From: Metabacillus litoralis
GTDB taxonomy: Bacteria > Bacillota > Bacilli > Bacillales > Bacillaceae
DNA length: 64,000 nt
Direction of reading: 5' to 3'
Assembly: GCF_003667825.1 (NCBI RefSeq)
Contig: NZ_CP033043.1
Span: 5,092,501-5,156,500, forward strand
Made by a program: the position numbers and the translations under genes. A model generated the notes under the pieces. The model did not search any database. It saw only the letters and a list, made by a program, of their open reading frames with translations, and was not told the DNA's origin. Positions 1 to 8,073 of this stretch are shown in pieces (within the stretch, counting starts at the first letter, position 1; each line of letters opens with the position of its first letter).

Positions 1-578
1 CTGCTTCAGACGAAGTAAATATTGCTTTAGCAAAATCATGTGGATATGAAGACGAAGTAGATTCTTTTTTATTTGAATCATATCTAGAAAAGGCTCCAGA
101 ATATATTAAAGACTTTTTAAATGAATTAATAACCTTATTTAGAACAACAATAAAAATCACATTTGAAAAGCAGTTTCCTAGTGAAATGATTCATATTTTA
201 CAAATGCAATTAGATCAATTCTCAAACTATGAAATCTTAACACAATCTATTGAGCAGTTAAGAAACACAACGTTAGTAACAGATGTCGATGCATTGAGTA
301 ATCAACAAGTAATTAACACTACATTAAAGATGAATGATACCTCTATGGAACCACTGATTCCCAAGGGATCAATACTACATATAAGAAAAGATAATGAAAT
401 TATTAATGATGATATTATTGTTATTGAAAAAAATGGTGACTTTCTAGTCAGAAGGATATTTTTTATTGAAGAAAATAAATTCTTGTATAGTATTAATAAA
501 TCTTATAAATCAGAATTTCTCAACGATAATATAATAAACATAATTGGTAAGGTTGAAAAAATAACTATTGAACTTTAA
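1..578 (+). CDS. S24/LexA-like peptidase-fold regulator, C-terminal part (5' end outside window)
   Basis: The frame is open from the first base of the window, so the N-terminus, probably an XRE-type helix-turn-helix, is missing. The visible part is a helical linker followed by an S24/LexA-type domain with the serine motif T-S-M-E-P and a second conserved stretch F-L-V-R-R-I. In LexA/CI-type proteins the catalytic lysine lies in V-K-R; here that position is Arg. The fold is therefore recognisable, but self-cleavage is doubtful. A small hairpin plus T-run follows the stop (about 585-611) and separates it from the next operon. It sits directly upstream of the putative defence operon and may be its regulator or the control gene of the mobile element. 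An internal ATG at 186 would give only a truncated protein and is not a convincing start. Confidence 0.72.
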   Translation, partial: ASDEVNIALAKSCGYEDEVDSFLFESYLEKAPEYIKDFLNELITLFRTTIKITFEKQFPSEMIHILQMQLDQFSNYEILTQSIEQLRNTTLVTDVDALSNQQVINTTLKMNDTSMEPLIPKGSILHIRKDNEIINDDIIVIEKNGDFLVRRIFFIEENKFLYSINKSYKSEFLNDNIINIIGKVEKITIEL

Positions 579-584
579 TGATAT

Positions 585-612
585 TTGAACTCGCTAATTG
601 CGGGTTTTTTCT
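585..612 (+). terminator. Probable intrinsic terminator after the S24-like gene
   Basis: AACTCGC and GCGGGTT pair with one G-T wobble across a short loop and run into a T-tract. This makes a start at 578 for the next reading frame unlikely, because that start would lie within the terminator. Confidence 0.6.
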
Positions 613-670
613 TGTTATAAAGGTATTTTATGGTAAATTAGTAATGGGAATAAATTTAGGAGGGGTCAGA

Positions 671-1336
671 TTGAACCGGATTGATAGAACATATAGAGAT
701 AAATTAAGGATTCTTTTAATCCTTTATTTTTTTTCAGAAGAAATTGATGCAGATTCAGAAGAGGTAGAGGATCAATATAAAAAAGTATTTAGAAGTGAAG
801 TTCGGATTCAAAAGATTGACTTTTTAATAAGGTATCCGGATTATTTATCATTTGAATTGTTAGAATTATTAGAGGAAGATGAATCTAGAATTAATAAAGA
901 AGAGATTAAAGAAGAAATAAAAAGTATTTTTGATAATAATGAACCAGAAATTAGAAGAGATGATATGTTGAGGTATTTTTTTGGAGCATATGAAGAAATA
1001 GATCACATTATTGCATTTCTTGTATCGACAGATTTTATTGTATATAAAAGTAAAAAAAATGCAGCAGGAAGAGAATATGATAAAATTTACTATTTAACTC
1101 AAAATGGAATAGCAAAAATTGAGAACCAAATATTAAAGCATATTGACAAAACTAAGTGGTATGGAGAAAGGTGTAAATTAATAAAAAAATATTTTGGGAA
1201 TTTAACAGGCACGGAATTGAAAGTTAGGCAATACACACATGAGGAGTATCGATTAACCCCGATTAATGAATATATAAAGGGAGTACAAGAAAATGTAAAA
1301 AATAAGTACTATAGTATTTTTGGGGAGGAAATATAA
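671..1336 (+). CDS. Small winged-helix-like protein, putative middle component of an ABC/SMC defence operon
   Basis: This 221-residue protein is not a family I recognise with certainty. It is charged and helical in its first half. It then has a stretch (L-V-S-T-D-F-I-V-Y-K ... I-Y-Y-L-T-Q-N-G) with the look of a winged-helix recognition helix and wing. The frame extends up to 578, but TTG at 671 is preferred: it has AGGAGGGG 5-11 bases upstream, whereas the upstream ATGs have no ribosome site and overlap a terminator. Its stop abuts the GTG start of the SMC-like ATPase, so the two are co-translated. By position it resembles the middle component of ABC-three-component systems or LmuC of Lamassu. 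That role is inferred from context only. The gene is as A+T-rich as its operon partners. Confidence 0.62.
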   Translation: MNRIDRTYRDKLRILLILYFFSEEIDADSEEVEDQYKKVFRSEVRIQKIDFLIRYPDYLSFELLELLEEDESRINKEEIKEEIKSIFDNNEPEIRRDDMLRYFFGAYEEIDHIIAFLVSTDFIVYKSKKNAAGREYDKIYYLTQNGIAKIENQILKHIDKTKWYGERCKLIKKYFGNLTGTELKVRQYTHEEYRLTPINEYIKGVQENVKNKYYSIFGEEI

Positions 1337-3310
1337 GTGTTTAGTTTTAGTAATATGATAAGTGATATTTACAAAGAGTACAATACTTTTTCAAAGAGTG
1401 AAATTGAAGATTTATTATTTATAGATGACATTGACAAAGATAGTCCAATCTCACAGAATAACAGACTTAGAATAAACAAGCTAATTATTAAAGGTGAGAA
1501 AAATACGGGAGAGATTATTGAGTTTAGTAAAGACTTTTATAGTGGAGTAAATGTCATATTTGCAGAAAACGGAAAAGGGAAGTCTTCACTATTTAAAATA
1601 ATAAAGTTCGGATTAACTGGAGACAAGGAGTCTATCAAAAAAGATGTATTAAAGTGGCTAAATGAAGTGTCTCTTGAGTTTAATATTGGAGAAACTACAT
1701 ATACAACTTATATTGATTTATCTGGAAAAAGAACTCAGGGTGTACTATATAGAAAATCAATAAATGAGATTTTAGCAGCTGGAGAGAATATCGAAAGAAT
1801 ATCAATTATTTTTGAAACAAAAACTGATAAAGATTTTAAAGAATTTATGCAAGAATTCATTTATAATCAATTCTCATATTATAGTCTTAAATGGACAAGT
1901 GGAAATAAGGACACAATAGACTTAATTGAAAATCAAACTAGTTGGAAAACATACTATAAATCAATATACTTGGAATCAAAAGATTACAATGTACTTTTTT
2001 TGAATTCAGATTTTGGTTCTCAAGGGAAAAAGATTCTTGAAATGTTACTAGGTCTTAGGCTAACTTATGCTATTAATTATTTAACTCAGAAAAAAGATCA
2101 CCTAGCAAATTCTCAAAATAAACAAGACTATTTAATGAAGCAAAATAACGATCAGATAAATGTGGAAGAACTTATTGAAGAGTTGGAAAGTATAGAAGAG
2201 GACATTAGTAAGTTACAGGAAGATAAAAAGAAAACTTTTAGAAAAAGCTTAGATATAGAAAAGTATAATAGCTTATCAAATGACCTCAAAACTGTAAATG
2301 ACGAATTGCAGAAGGCAATAAATGAAAAAGAAGAACTAGAAAAACAGCTGAATCAAACTAATAGGAGACTTATAAGGCTTGAAGAAGAAAGGGAATTTGG
2401 AGCTTTTTTTAGTAATTTAGAAATAAAAATGTGTCCTAGATGCGAACACACAATACAATCTAATAAAAAAGAAGTTGAAAAATCAGATCACAAATGTATG
2501 TTATGTGAGCATGAATTAGAGGACGCATCTCCAGAGCAAAAAGAGATCATTGATATAAAAATAAACGAACTTAAGAAAGAAGCTGAAACTCTAGCAACAG
2601 CTATAGAATTATTAATAGGTAGAATTGATGATAAACAACAAATATCTGAGCAATATTTAATTGAAATACAAAAAATTGAGAGTAACATAGAAACTGTAGA
2701 TTTTTTAAATGATGATATAGATACTTTGTCTAACTTAATTCAACAAAAAGTTGAGATTGAATATCAGATAAAAATGAATTCTTTTGCTAATAAAGATGAT
2801 TCACAAAATCTCGATGAAAAAATAAAAGTACTTGAACATGCAATTAAGTATTTAAACAGTCATAGACTGGAACTAAGTAAAGAAATATTAAAAAGTCTAG
2901 AGGAATTAATACTAAGCCAAATAAATAAATTCGGATTAACTAATGTAACTGATGTAGTGATTAGTAAAAATTTAGATATTCAGTTTTTACAGAATGGTGA
3001 ATTAAATAAATTTAGTGAACTAACAGAAGGTGAGCAGCTGCGTGCAAAAATAGCATTTTACCTTGGTTTAATGTTATTAGATATTAATTATGGAATGGGT
3101 AGGCATCCTAGATTATTAATTATTGATTCTCCTGGTAAAGAAGAGGTTATTAGTAAAGACTTGATAAGTCTTGCTAGTATATTTAAGGAAATAGAAGAGA
3201 GCTACTCAGACAAATTACAAATAATAATTGGTACTGCTTTAGAAGAGTTAGTTGATGCGAGTGCGTCCCAGAAGGTATTAAAAAGAGGCAATGAGGAATT
3301 TGTATTTTAA
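1337..3310 (+). CDS. SMC/Rad50-like ABC ATPase with coiled coil and zinc ribbon (putative defence ATPase)
   Basis: The 657-residue protein has a split ABC ATPase. Walker A lies at about residues 76-83 (E-N-G-K-G-K-S, K82), the ABC signature L-T-E-G-E-Q at about 562-567, and Walker B L-L-I-I-D at about 593-597. Between them is a long coiled coil (about 270-500) interrupted by two Cys pairs, C366/C369 and C387/C390. This is a four-Cys zinc ribbon rather than the single CxxC of a Rad50 hook. The family uses ATP-driven head engagement to sense or hold DNA; in bacteria such stand-alone ATPases pair with nuclease effectors in defence. The start is GTG with GGGGAGG eight bases upstream, and it directly follows the stop of the preceding gene. 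It is shorter than a true Rad50/SbcC, which argues against a housekeeping role. Confidence 0.82.
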   Translation: MFSFSNMISDIYKEYNTFSKSEIEDLLFIDDIDKDSPISQNNRLRINKLIIKGEKNTGEIIEFSKDFYSGVNVIFAENGKGKSSLFKIIKFGLTGDKESIKKDVLKWLNEVSLEFNIGETTYTTYIDLSGKRTQGVLYRKSINEILAAGENIERISIIFETKTDKDFKEFMQEFIYNQFSYYSLKWTSGNKDTIDLIENQTSWKTYYKSIYLESKDYNVLFLNSDFGSQGKKILEMLLGLRLTYAINYLTQKKDHLANSQNKQDYLMKQNNDQINVEELIEELESIEEDISKLQEDKKKTFRKSLDIEKYNSLSNDLKTVNDELQKAINEKEELEKQLNQTNRRLIRLEEEREFGAFFSNLEIKMCPRCEHTIQSNKKEVEKSDHKCMLCEHELEDASPEQKEIIDIKINELKKEAETLATAIELLIGRIDDKQQISEQYLIEIQKIESNIETVDFLNDDIDTLSNLIQQKVEIEYQIKMNSFANKDDSQNLDEKIKVLEHAIKYLNSHRLELSKEILKSLEELILSQINKFGLTNVTDVVISKNLDIQFLQNGELNKFSELTEGEQLRAKIAFYLGLMLLDINYGMGRHPRLLIIDSPGKEEVISKDLISLASIFKEIEESYSDKLQIIIGTALEELVDASASQKVLKRGNEEFVF

Positions 3311-3332
3311 CCTCTTTAAGGGTGATATTAAA

Positions 3333-5150
3333 ATGTTAATAACATATGAAGATTTTTCAGGTATGGAAGAATATGAAAAGATTTCTTTTATGGAAGATTG
3401 GTTTACCGACAAAGAGAATGTTGCAAAAACATCTGAAAAACAATTGAAGATTTTTTTTAGATCAGTATTAGAAGAAGAGCAAAATGGCTTTGTTTTAATT
3501 AAATGTATAGAAACTCTATCTTTTTTAACATTAATTAATAAAGTGAGAAAGACTTCTACTGTAGATATGCTACTTGATATTGAAACATGCGAAAAAAACC
3601 CTTTTGTGAATACAACAGCCTTAAAATACTTAACTGTCTTTTATGATAATGATGAAGATATTTTAGATGTAATTAAGACGTATAGAGATAGTTCAAATGC
3701 TGAGATTTCCTCTGAAGCTTATTTTCAACTAGGTCTCATTAAATTCTTGAAAACTAATTTTGATAATAATATTTTGGACTACTTGCAATTAATAGAAGAA
3801 AGTCAGAAGTATTTCACTTATTCACAATCTTTAATAGAAAATAGAACAGATGCAGAATATTTTAAGTATATTACAAGTTTTATAGTATCCCTGATAAAAA
3901 AAGAAAATCAACAAGTAGAAACATCATATAGAAAATTATTAGATATTTCTTTTATTCGAGAAGCTTTTCATTTTGACAAAAGTTTAGTGGTATTAGAGTA
4001 TAAAATTCATAGCGTGTTAATGAATCTAAAATTAATAATAGACAAAATAAATGATGGTGAAAATTGGATAAGTTATTTTGATGAATTTAATAAACTATCT
4101 CTATATCATAATGAGCTAATAAACATATCAATCTCAACTAATAATCAACAACATAATTTACTAACTAATTTTAAAGATAATATATCTGAAAACATCTTAA
4201 AAACATTCTATATTAAAAATTTATACTACTATGAGAAAAAGATAAATATATTATTAGATCAGTTTATTGATGATAGTGAACTAACAATATTTCTTAGATA
4301 TGTAAAAAATTTAATGATGCAAAATGATAAAAAAAAAGAAGATCAAGACCAGATTATGAGAACATGTATTAAAATAAGCAGTATTGTCGAGGGTGTTGAT
4401 GTAGTAGATTTAGTTAAACAATTTTCTACGTCTAGAGATATAAATAGTATTGATGATATATTGGAATGTATAGGAGAATATACTAATTTACTTTATGATA
4501 AGAATATTGATTTTGTCACTGGATTTCCCACGGGTGAAGAGATCTATACTGAAATTATGAGAGAAGTAGTAAAAAATACACCTAATTATCCACAAGAGAA
4601 AATAGTGGCTTTTGGTAGAGTGATGGAAGAGTTAATAAGATATTTAATATTAACAGTCAGATCTGAAAGGTCCGAGAATTATAATTTCCTTTATACAAAA
4701 GATCATAAAGGAAAGGGAGCAGATGCATCAGAAAGAGATTTACAAAGCAGTCTCTACGATCATTTTCAGAGATCAAATATTGCTTATAGTGCATTAGAAG
4801 AAATTAATAATTTCTCAGATGGTGGACGGATAGACATAGTAATTCAGCTTAATAATGTTACCTTTCCTATAGAATTAAAGAAAACTAAACAGAAAATAAC
4901 AGATGAAAAAGTGAGAGACAAGTATCTTGAACAACTAAACTCCTATATATACTCGTATGATCAATTAGGTATCTTTGTTCTTTTAGATTTAAATAAAAAA
5001 ACAAAACCTGTAAATGACGTTAGAGAGTTAGTTTATTTAGATCATTTAGAACCTCTATATACATTAAAAAACAAGTATCCAGATAATATTGTAGTTGTTA
5101 TTATTCCCGGAAATAAGCCATTACCAAGTGATAAGTCAACTTATCGCTAA
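3333..5150 (+). CDS. Large helical protein with C-terminal PD-(D/E)XK nuclease domain (putative effector)
   Basis: This is a 605-residue protein. Roughly the first 450 residues are predicted mostly helical with no family I can name; they could be a repeat or scaffold region. The C-terminal 130 residues carry a restriction-endonuclease-like core: G-G-R-I-D-I with D501, then P-I-E-L-K with E514 and K516, then a helix containing Q-L-N-S-Y and a hydrophobic strand. This is the usual order of the PD-(D/E)XK catalytic triad and following helix. ATG 3333 has TAAGGGTGAT upstream; an in-frame ATG at 3291 would overlap the ATPase gene and lacks such a site. It is the last gene of the operon and ends just before the integration scar. 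As an SMC-linked nuclease it is the likely toxic effector. Substrate and trigger cannot be read from the sequence. Confidence 0.75.
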   Translation: MLITYEDFSGMEEYEKISFMEDWFTDKENVAKTSEKQLKIFFRSVLEEEQNGFVLIKCIETLSFLTLINKVRKTSTVDMLLDIETCEKNPFVNTTALKYLTVFYDNDEDILDVIKTYRDSSNAEISSEAYFQLGLIKFLKTNFDNNILDYLQLIEESQKYFTYSQSLIENRTDAEYFKYITSFIVSLIKKENQQVETSYRKLLDISFIREAFHFDKSLVVLEYKIHSVLMNLKLIIDKINDGENWISYFDEFNKLSLYHNELINISISTNNQQHNLLTNFKDNISENILKTFYIKNLYYYEKKINILLDQFIDDSELTIFLRYVKNLMMQNDKKKEDQDQIMRTCIKISSIVEGVDVVDLVKQFSTSRDINSIDDILECIGEYTNLLYDKNIDFVTGFPTGEEIYTEIMREVVKNTPNYPQEKIVAFGRVMEELIRYLILTVRSERSENYNFLYTKDHKGKGADASERDLQSSLYDHFQRSNIAYSALEEINNFSDGGRIDIVIQLNNVTFPIELKKTKQKITDEKVRDKYLEQLNSYIYSYDQLGIFVLLDLNKKTKPVNDVRELVYLDHLEPLYTLKNKYPDNIVVVIIPGNKPLPSDKSTYR

Positions 5151-5171
5151 TGGTCACAACATGGTCACTAA
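5151..5171 (+). repeat. Two direct TGGTCAC repeats, candidate integrase arm-type sites
   Basis: TGGTCAC occurs at 5151 and again at 5162, an 11-bp period, directly after the nuclease stop codon and about 135 bp before the tRNA-derived core. A similar pair with the same 11-bp period stands in front of the second scar at 25741. This fits arm-binding sites of a tyrosine recombinase, but no integrase gene is in the window. Confidence 0.4.
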
Positions 5172-5281
5172 TTAAAAATAACCATAGGAAACATCTAATA
5201 ACAGTTTGGAATAATTTCTTTAAGAAATTAGAAAAATAATCTATAGAGATTACAATAAACTTCTAGAGGTAATTAACTTAA

Positions 5282-5331
5282 CTACCTTGACAGGGTAGGG
5301 GTCGGGGGTTCGAATCCCTCTCGGATCATCA
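5282..5331 (+). pseudogene. tRNA-Val(GAC) 3' half: attachment-site scar
   Basis: The stretch folds as the 3' half of a tRNA: anticodon stem CTACC/GGTAG around the loop TTGACAG (anticodon GAC, valine), a five-base variable loop, a T-arm with loop TTCGAAT, the acceptor 3' strand TCGGATC, then A and TCA instead of encoded CCA. No matching D-arm or acceptor 5' strand precedes it, so it is not a working tRNA. From the anticodon loop to three bases past its end (5287-5333) it is identical to 25883-25929. Such half-tRNAs are left where elements integrate at the anticodon loop. The remaining gene-free sequence to 5600 shows nothing else recognisable. Confidence 0.75.
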
Positions 5332-5600
5332 GATGTGAGCTTCAGTTCCTTGGTTTAAAGGGTGGAGCTTCTTTGTTTTTTTCCTAAGTAGAGAACCCCT
5401 ATGAAAATTAAAGATTAGGAATGTTATTCAATGCTATACCTTATTTCGCGAGTAGTAGACAATATATGTGTAGTGAAAAATGATGAGTAATCAGTGGGAA
5501 ATAAAATAGTAGCAATGAAATCTTCGCCAAATTTAAGCAATTGCAATCTTTCCTACACCAAAAAGTTAATAAATACTATACATTAACATCAAATGCCCAT

Positions 5601-6089
5601 CTATGATAACTCGTACTTATTATTGAAAATTCTTCTTATAACAGACATTGTAAATCTAACCATTAAAAAGGAAAATGAGAGAGAATAAAAAGTGGTTTTC
5701 CAGTTCCATCCATTTTTATATTTAACAAGTTGTGTATTTTTTTCTAGCCATAGCTCGGCAATAGTCATTGGTACACTGAAAAACAGAACTTTTATAAGGC
5801 ACTTAATAAGGCGAGAATCTTTAGTATGTTGATTATAAAAGACACAAGTAATTGGGAAAAGTAAGTAATCGAACAACACACTTGTTTTAACTTGTTTTGG
5901 AAATCGGGTCGGATATTGAACATAGCCTTTATTTACAACCAGATTATCGACCAATGATGCATAGTAACTTTTTATAAAGAAAGTAAGGAGCCAGTCCTTT
6001 GCAAGTGGTTTTTTTATTAAATATATAAAAGAGCTAATACCAAAAAAATAAAGGAATTTTATAAGATTTATTTCAAATTTTTGACCCAT
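5601..6089 (-). CDS. Small integral membrane protein of unknown function
   Basis: This 162-residue protein has four or so hydrophobic stretches, separated by short basic segments (around residues 8-25, 66-85, 95-115 and 130-150), and no catalytic motif that I can see. The overall layout, with Trp/Leu-rich segments and a C-terminal basic tail, resembles small Bacillus membrane proteins of the CBO0543 type, but I cannot confirm this. The ATG has GGAGGTG eight bases upstream. It stands alone, convergent to the region's forward genes, between the scar at 5.3 kb and the first two-component system. No function is offered. Confidence 0.55.
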   Translation of the reverse strand: MGQKFEINLIKFLYFFGISSFIYLIKKPLAKDWLLTFFIKSYYASLVDNLVVNKGYVQYPTRFPKQVKTSVLFDYLLFPITCVFYNQHTKDSRLIKCLIKVLFFSVPMTIAELWLEKNTQLVKYKNGWNWKTTFYSLSFSFLMVRFTMSVIRRIFNNKYELS

Positions 6090-6320
6090 TGTCTAGCACC
6101 TCCACAAAGATAGGTTATCCTTCATGCAGGGGGTTATACAAAGGACATTGCAAAATTAGATAAGTCCGTAATGTATAAACAAGGCTCTATTCTGATCAAT
6201 TATATTGTGAACCGTTTCACTTAATCTATTGGGAGCTTATGTTGAAGTGACGCCAGTTTTTTAAGTGGATCTCAGGTATTATACTTACATCTGTTCCTGA
6301 CCATCTAGTATTCTGTAGGA

Positions 6321-6353
6321 AACCAAGGCTTTTTATATAAGCCTTGGTTCTTC
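6321..6353. terminator. Perfect 11-bp inverted repeat, bidirectional terminator-like
   Basis: AACCAAGGCTT (6321-6331) pairs perfectly with AAGCCTTGGTT (6339-6349) across a seven-base A/T loop, followed by a pyrimidine-rich run. It lies in a gene-free stretch of about 430 bases (6090-6522), which otherwise holds only the candidate promoter below. Confidence 0.5.
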
Positions 6354-6458
6354 TCTAATAAGGACTAACCCCCTGTGTTACTCTTATCTAAATCAATGAA
6401 TTGTTTCATCCAAATTTCCCCATAAATTCATCAATTCTAGAACATATTTATATTTTAA

Positions 6459-6488
6459 TTGACCACTAAAACTTGTTCTGGTTAATAT
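6459..6488 (+). promoter_or_regulatory. Candidate sigma-A promoter for the YesN/YesM genes
   Basis: TTGACC and TAATAT are separated by 18 bases, about 35 bases upstream of the response-regulator start. This is a pattern match only; other A+T-rich hexamers nearby could serve. Confidence 0.35.
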
Positions 6489-6522
6489 AATTATAATTTC
6501 CCACTGAATGGAGGGTAAAAGA

Positions 6523-8073
6523 TTGAGGTTATTATTAATTGAAGATGAGCCAGATTCCTTAATAGGTATGAAAATGGCTATTGATTCTCTATATAATGTT
6601 GAAGTAGAAGTGCATACCTCAAATAATGCGGAAGATGCAAGAGAGGTAATCTTTAAATACTATCCTGAATTAATTATTACTGATATTATGCTTCCTGGTA
6701 TATCTGGTCTTGATTTAGTTGAAGAAGTTGTAACTAGTGAGTACCAACCAAAGGTTATAGTTGTAAGCGGTTTCGATGATTTTGATTATGCGAGGAGAAG
6801 TATACGGTTCGGTGCAGTTGATTATTTATTGAAACCATATAGTACAAAGGAGTTTACAGAAAAGGTAAACAGGACTCTTTCAATGATAAAAGAGGAAAAA
6901 GAACAACTTCACTATACTGAGCAGCAGAAATCATTTGCAGAGATTGGAACACGTTCCATGAGGGACAACTATTTAGTCGAGTTTTGTTTAATAAGAACAC
7001 CTCTTGAAGAACATCTCTATCATAGACTGTGTTTATGGGATATTGATTGGTTAGCGAATAAATCCTTTTCACTCCTTATTTTTGATGTAAAGGGCTATCC
7101 TGACGGGAAACCTTTTACAGAAGAAAATCAATTAAAGACTTTTGTTATAGGAAATATTATGCAGGATGTGATCCGAGATCAAATGCACTCACTCCTTTTT
7201 AAAGATCCTAAAAATCGATGGGTATTATTAACCACTATTGACGATACCGAGGAAATGGCTAGGTCTATTCACAATAAGGTAAAAGAATATCAAAAAATCG
7301 AGTTAGCAATAGGCATTAGCACAAAGGTATCATCATTTGAGGAAATGCATGCAGCTTACAGCTCTACACTAAAAGAATTTCAAATAAGTTCTCTAACAAA
7401 TCGCGAGGATTATTTAAAATCTGATCATCTGATGTCTACAGACCTTACCACTGCTAACCATTTAGCATCATTAGTTATAAATAAGGATGAAGAAAGCATT
7501 CGTCAGGTGGTAAAGATTTTCTTTCAACAGGTCATATTACTCGATGGACTTGAATCAAGAGACGATATCACGCGAAAAACATTAAACTACTTGTCACAAA
7601 TCCTTGCAAGTATAAGTGAACAAACCTCAAAGGAGCTTAAAGCAATTCCAATGAGTGTATGGGAAAAGGTGGATGAATGCACTACATTAGAAGAATATGA
7701 AAAGGTCTTATCTGAGTATTTAACGAGTGTTAGTCATGAGGTTTCAACACATGCTACCAATTCAATCATTGAAAGAGCCATTCAAATAATTCATTCTAGT
7801 TACATGGAGGATTTGAGCTTACAAATGATCGCAGACGAGCTATCCTTACATCCAGTCTGGCTAAGTCAGTTGTTTAAAAAAGAAACTGGACAAACATATA
7901 TGGATTTTTTAACAGAGACGCGGATTAAAAAAGCGAAAACACTTCTAAGAGAAACAAGCATGAAAGTGTATGAGATAGCGGAAGCTGTAGGTTATCAAAA
8001 TTTACAGCATTTCGGTACTATTTTTAAAAAAAGAACAAGTCAAACACCCAAAGAGTATAGGTACGGAAAATGA
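6523..8073 (+). CDS. YesN-type response regulator with AraC DNA-binding domain
   Basis: This 516-residue cytoplasmic regulator starts with a receiver domain (about 1-120): the acidic pair E-D near residue 7, phospho-acceptor D54 in I-T-D-I-M-L-P-G, and Lys in L-L-K-P. A variable middle region follows, and the C-terminus (about 415-516) is two AraC helix-turn-helices ending in the typical P-K-E-Y-R. TTG 6523 is preferred over ATG 6508 because GGAGGG lies at the correct distance before it and overlaps the upstream ATG. Its stop overlaps the start of the kinase gene. Regulators of this family activate carbohydrate ABC transporter genes; here the nearest targets are the binding protein downstream and possibly the sugar operon at 12.7 kb. 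Confidence 0.9.
   Translation: MRLLLIEDEPDSLIGMKMAIDSLYNVEVEVHTSNNAEDAREVIFKYYPELIITDIMLPGISGLDLVEEVVTSEYQPKVIVVSGFDDFDYARRSIRFGAVDYLLKPYSTKEFTEKVNRTLSMIKEEKEQLHYTEQQKSFAEIGTRSMRDNYLVEFCLIRTPLEEHLYHRLCLWDIDWLANKSFSLLIFDVKGYPDGKPFTEENQLKTFVIGNIMQDVIRDQMHSLLFKDPKNRWVLLTTIDDTEEMARSIHNKVKEYQKIELAIGISTKVSSFEEMHAAYSSTLKEFQISSLTNREDYLKSDHLMSTDLTTANHLASLVINKDEESIRQVVKIFFQQVILLDGLESRDDITRKTLNYLSQILASISEQTSKELKAIPMSVWEKVDECTTLEEYEKVLSEYLTSVSHEVSTHATNSIIERAIQIIHSSYMEDLSLQMIADELSLHPVWLSQLFKKETGQTYMDFLTETRIKKAKTLLRETSMKVYEIAEAVGYQNLQHFGTIFKKRTSQTPKEYRYGK

Noticed and set aside
578..670. Upstream extension of the small defence-operon gene to ATG 578
   Set aside because: It runs through a terminator and has no ribosome site; TTG 671 has both a strong site and correct spacing.
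5250..5331. Complete tRNA gene at the first scar
   Set aside because: Only the anticodon arm, T-arm and acceptor 3' strand are present; no D-arm or matching acceptor 5' strand is found upstream.
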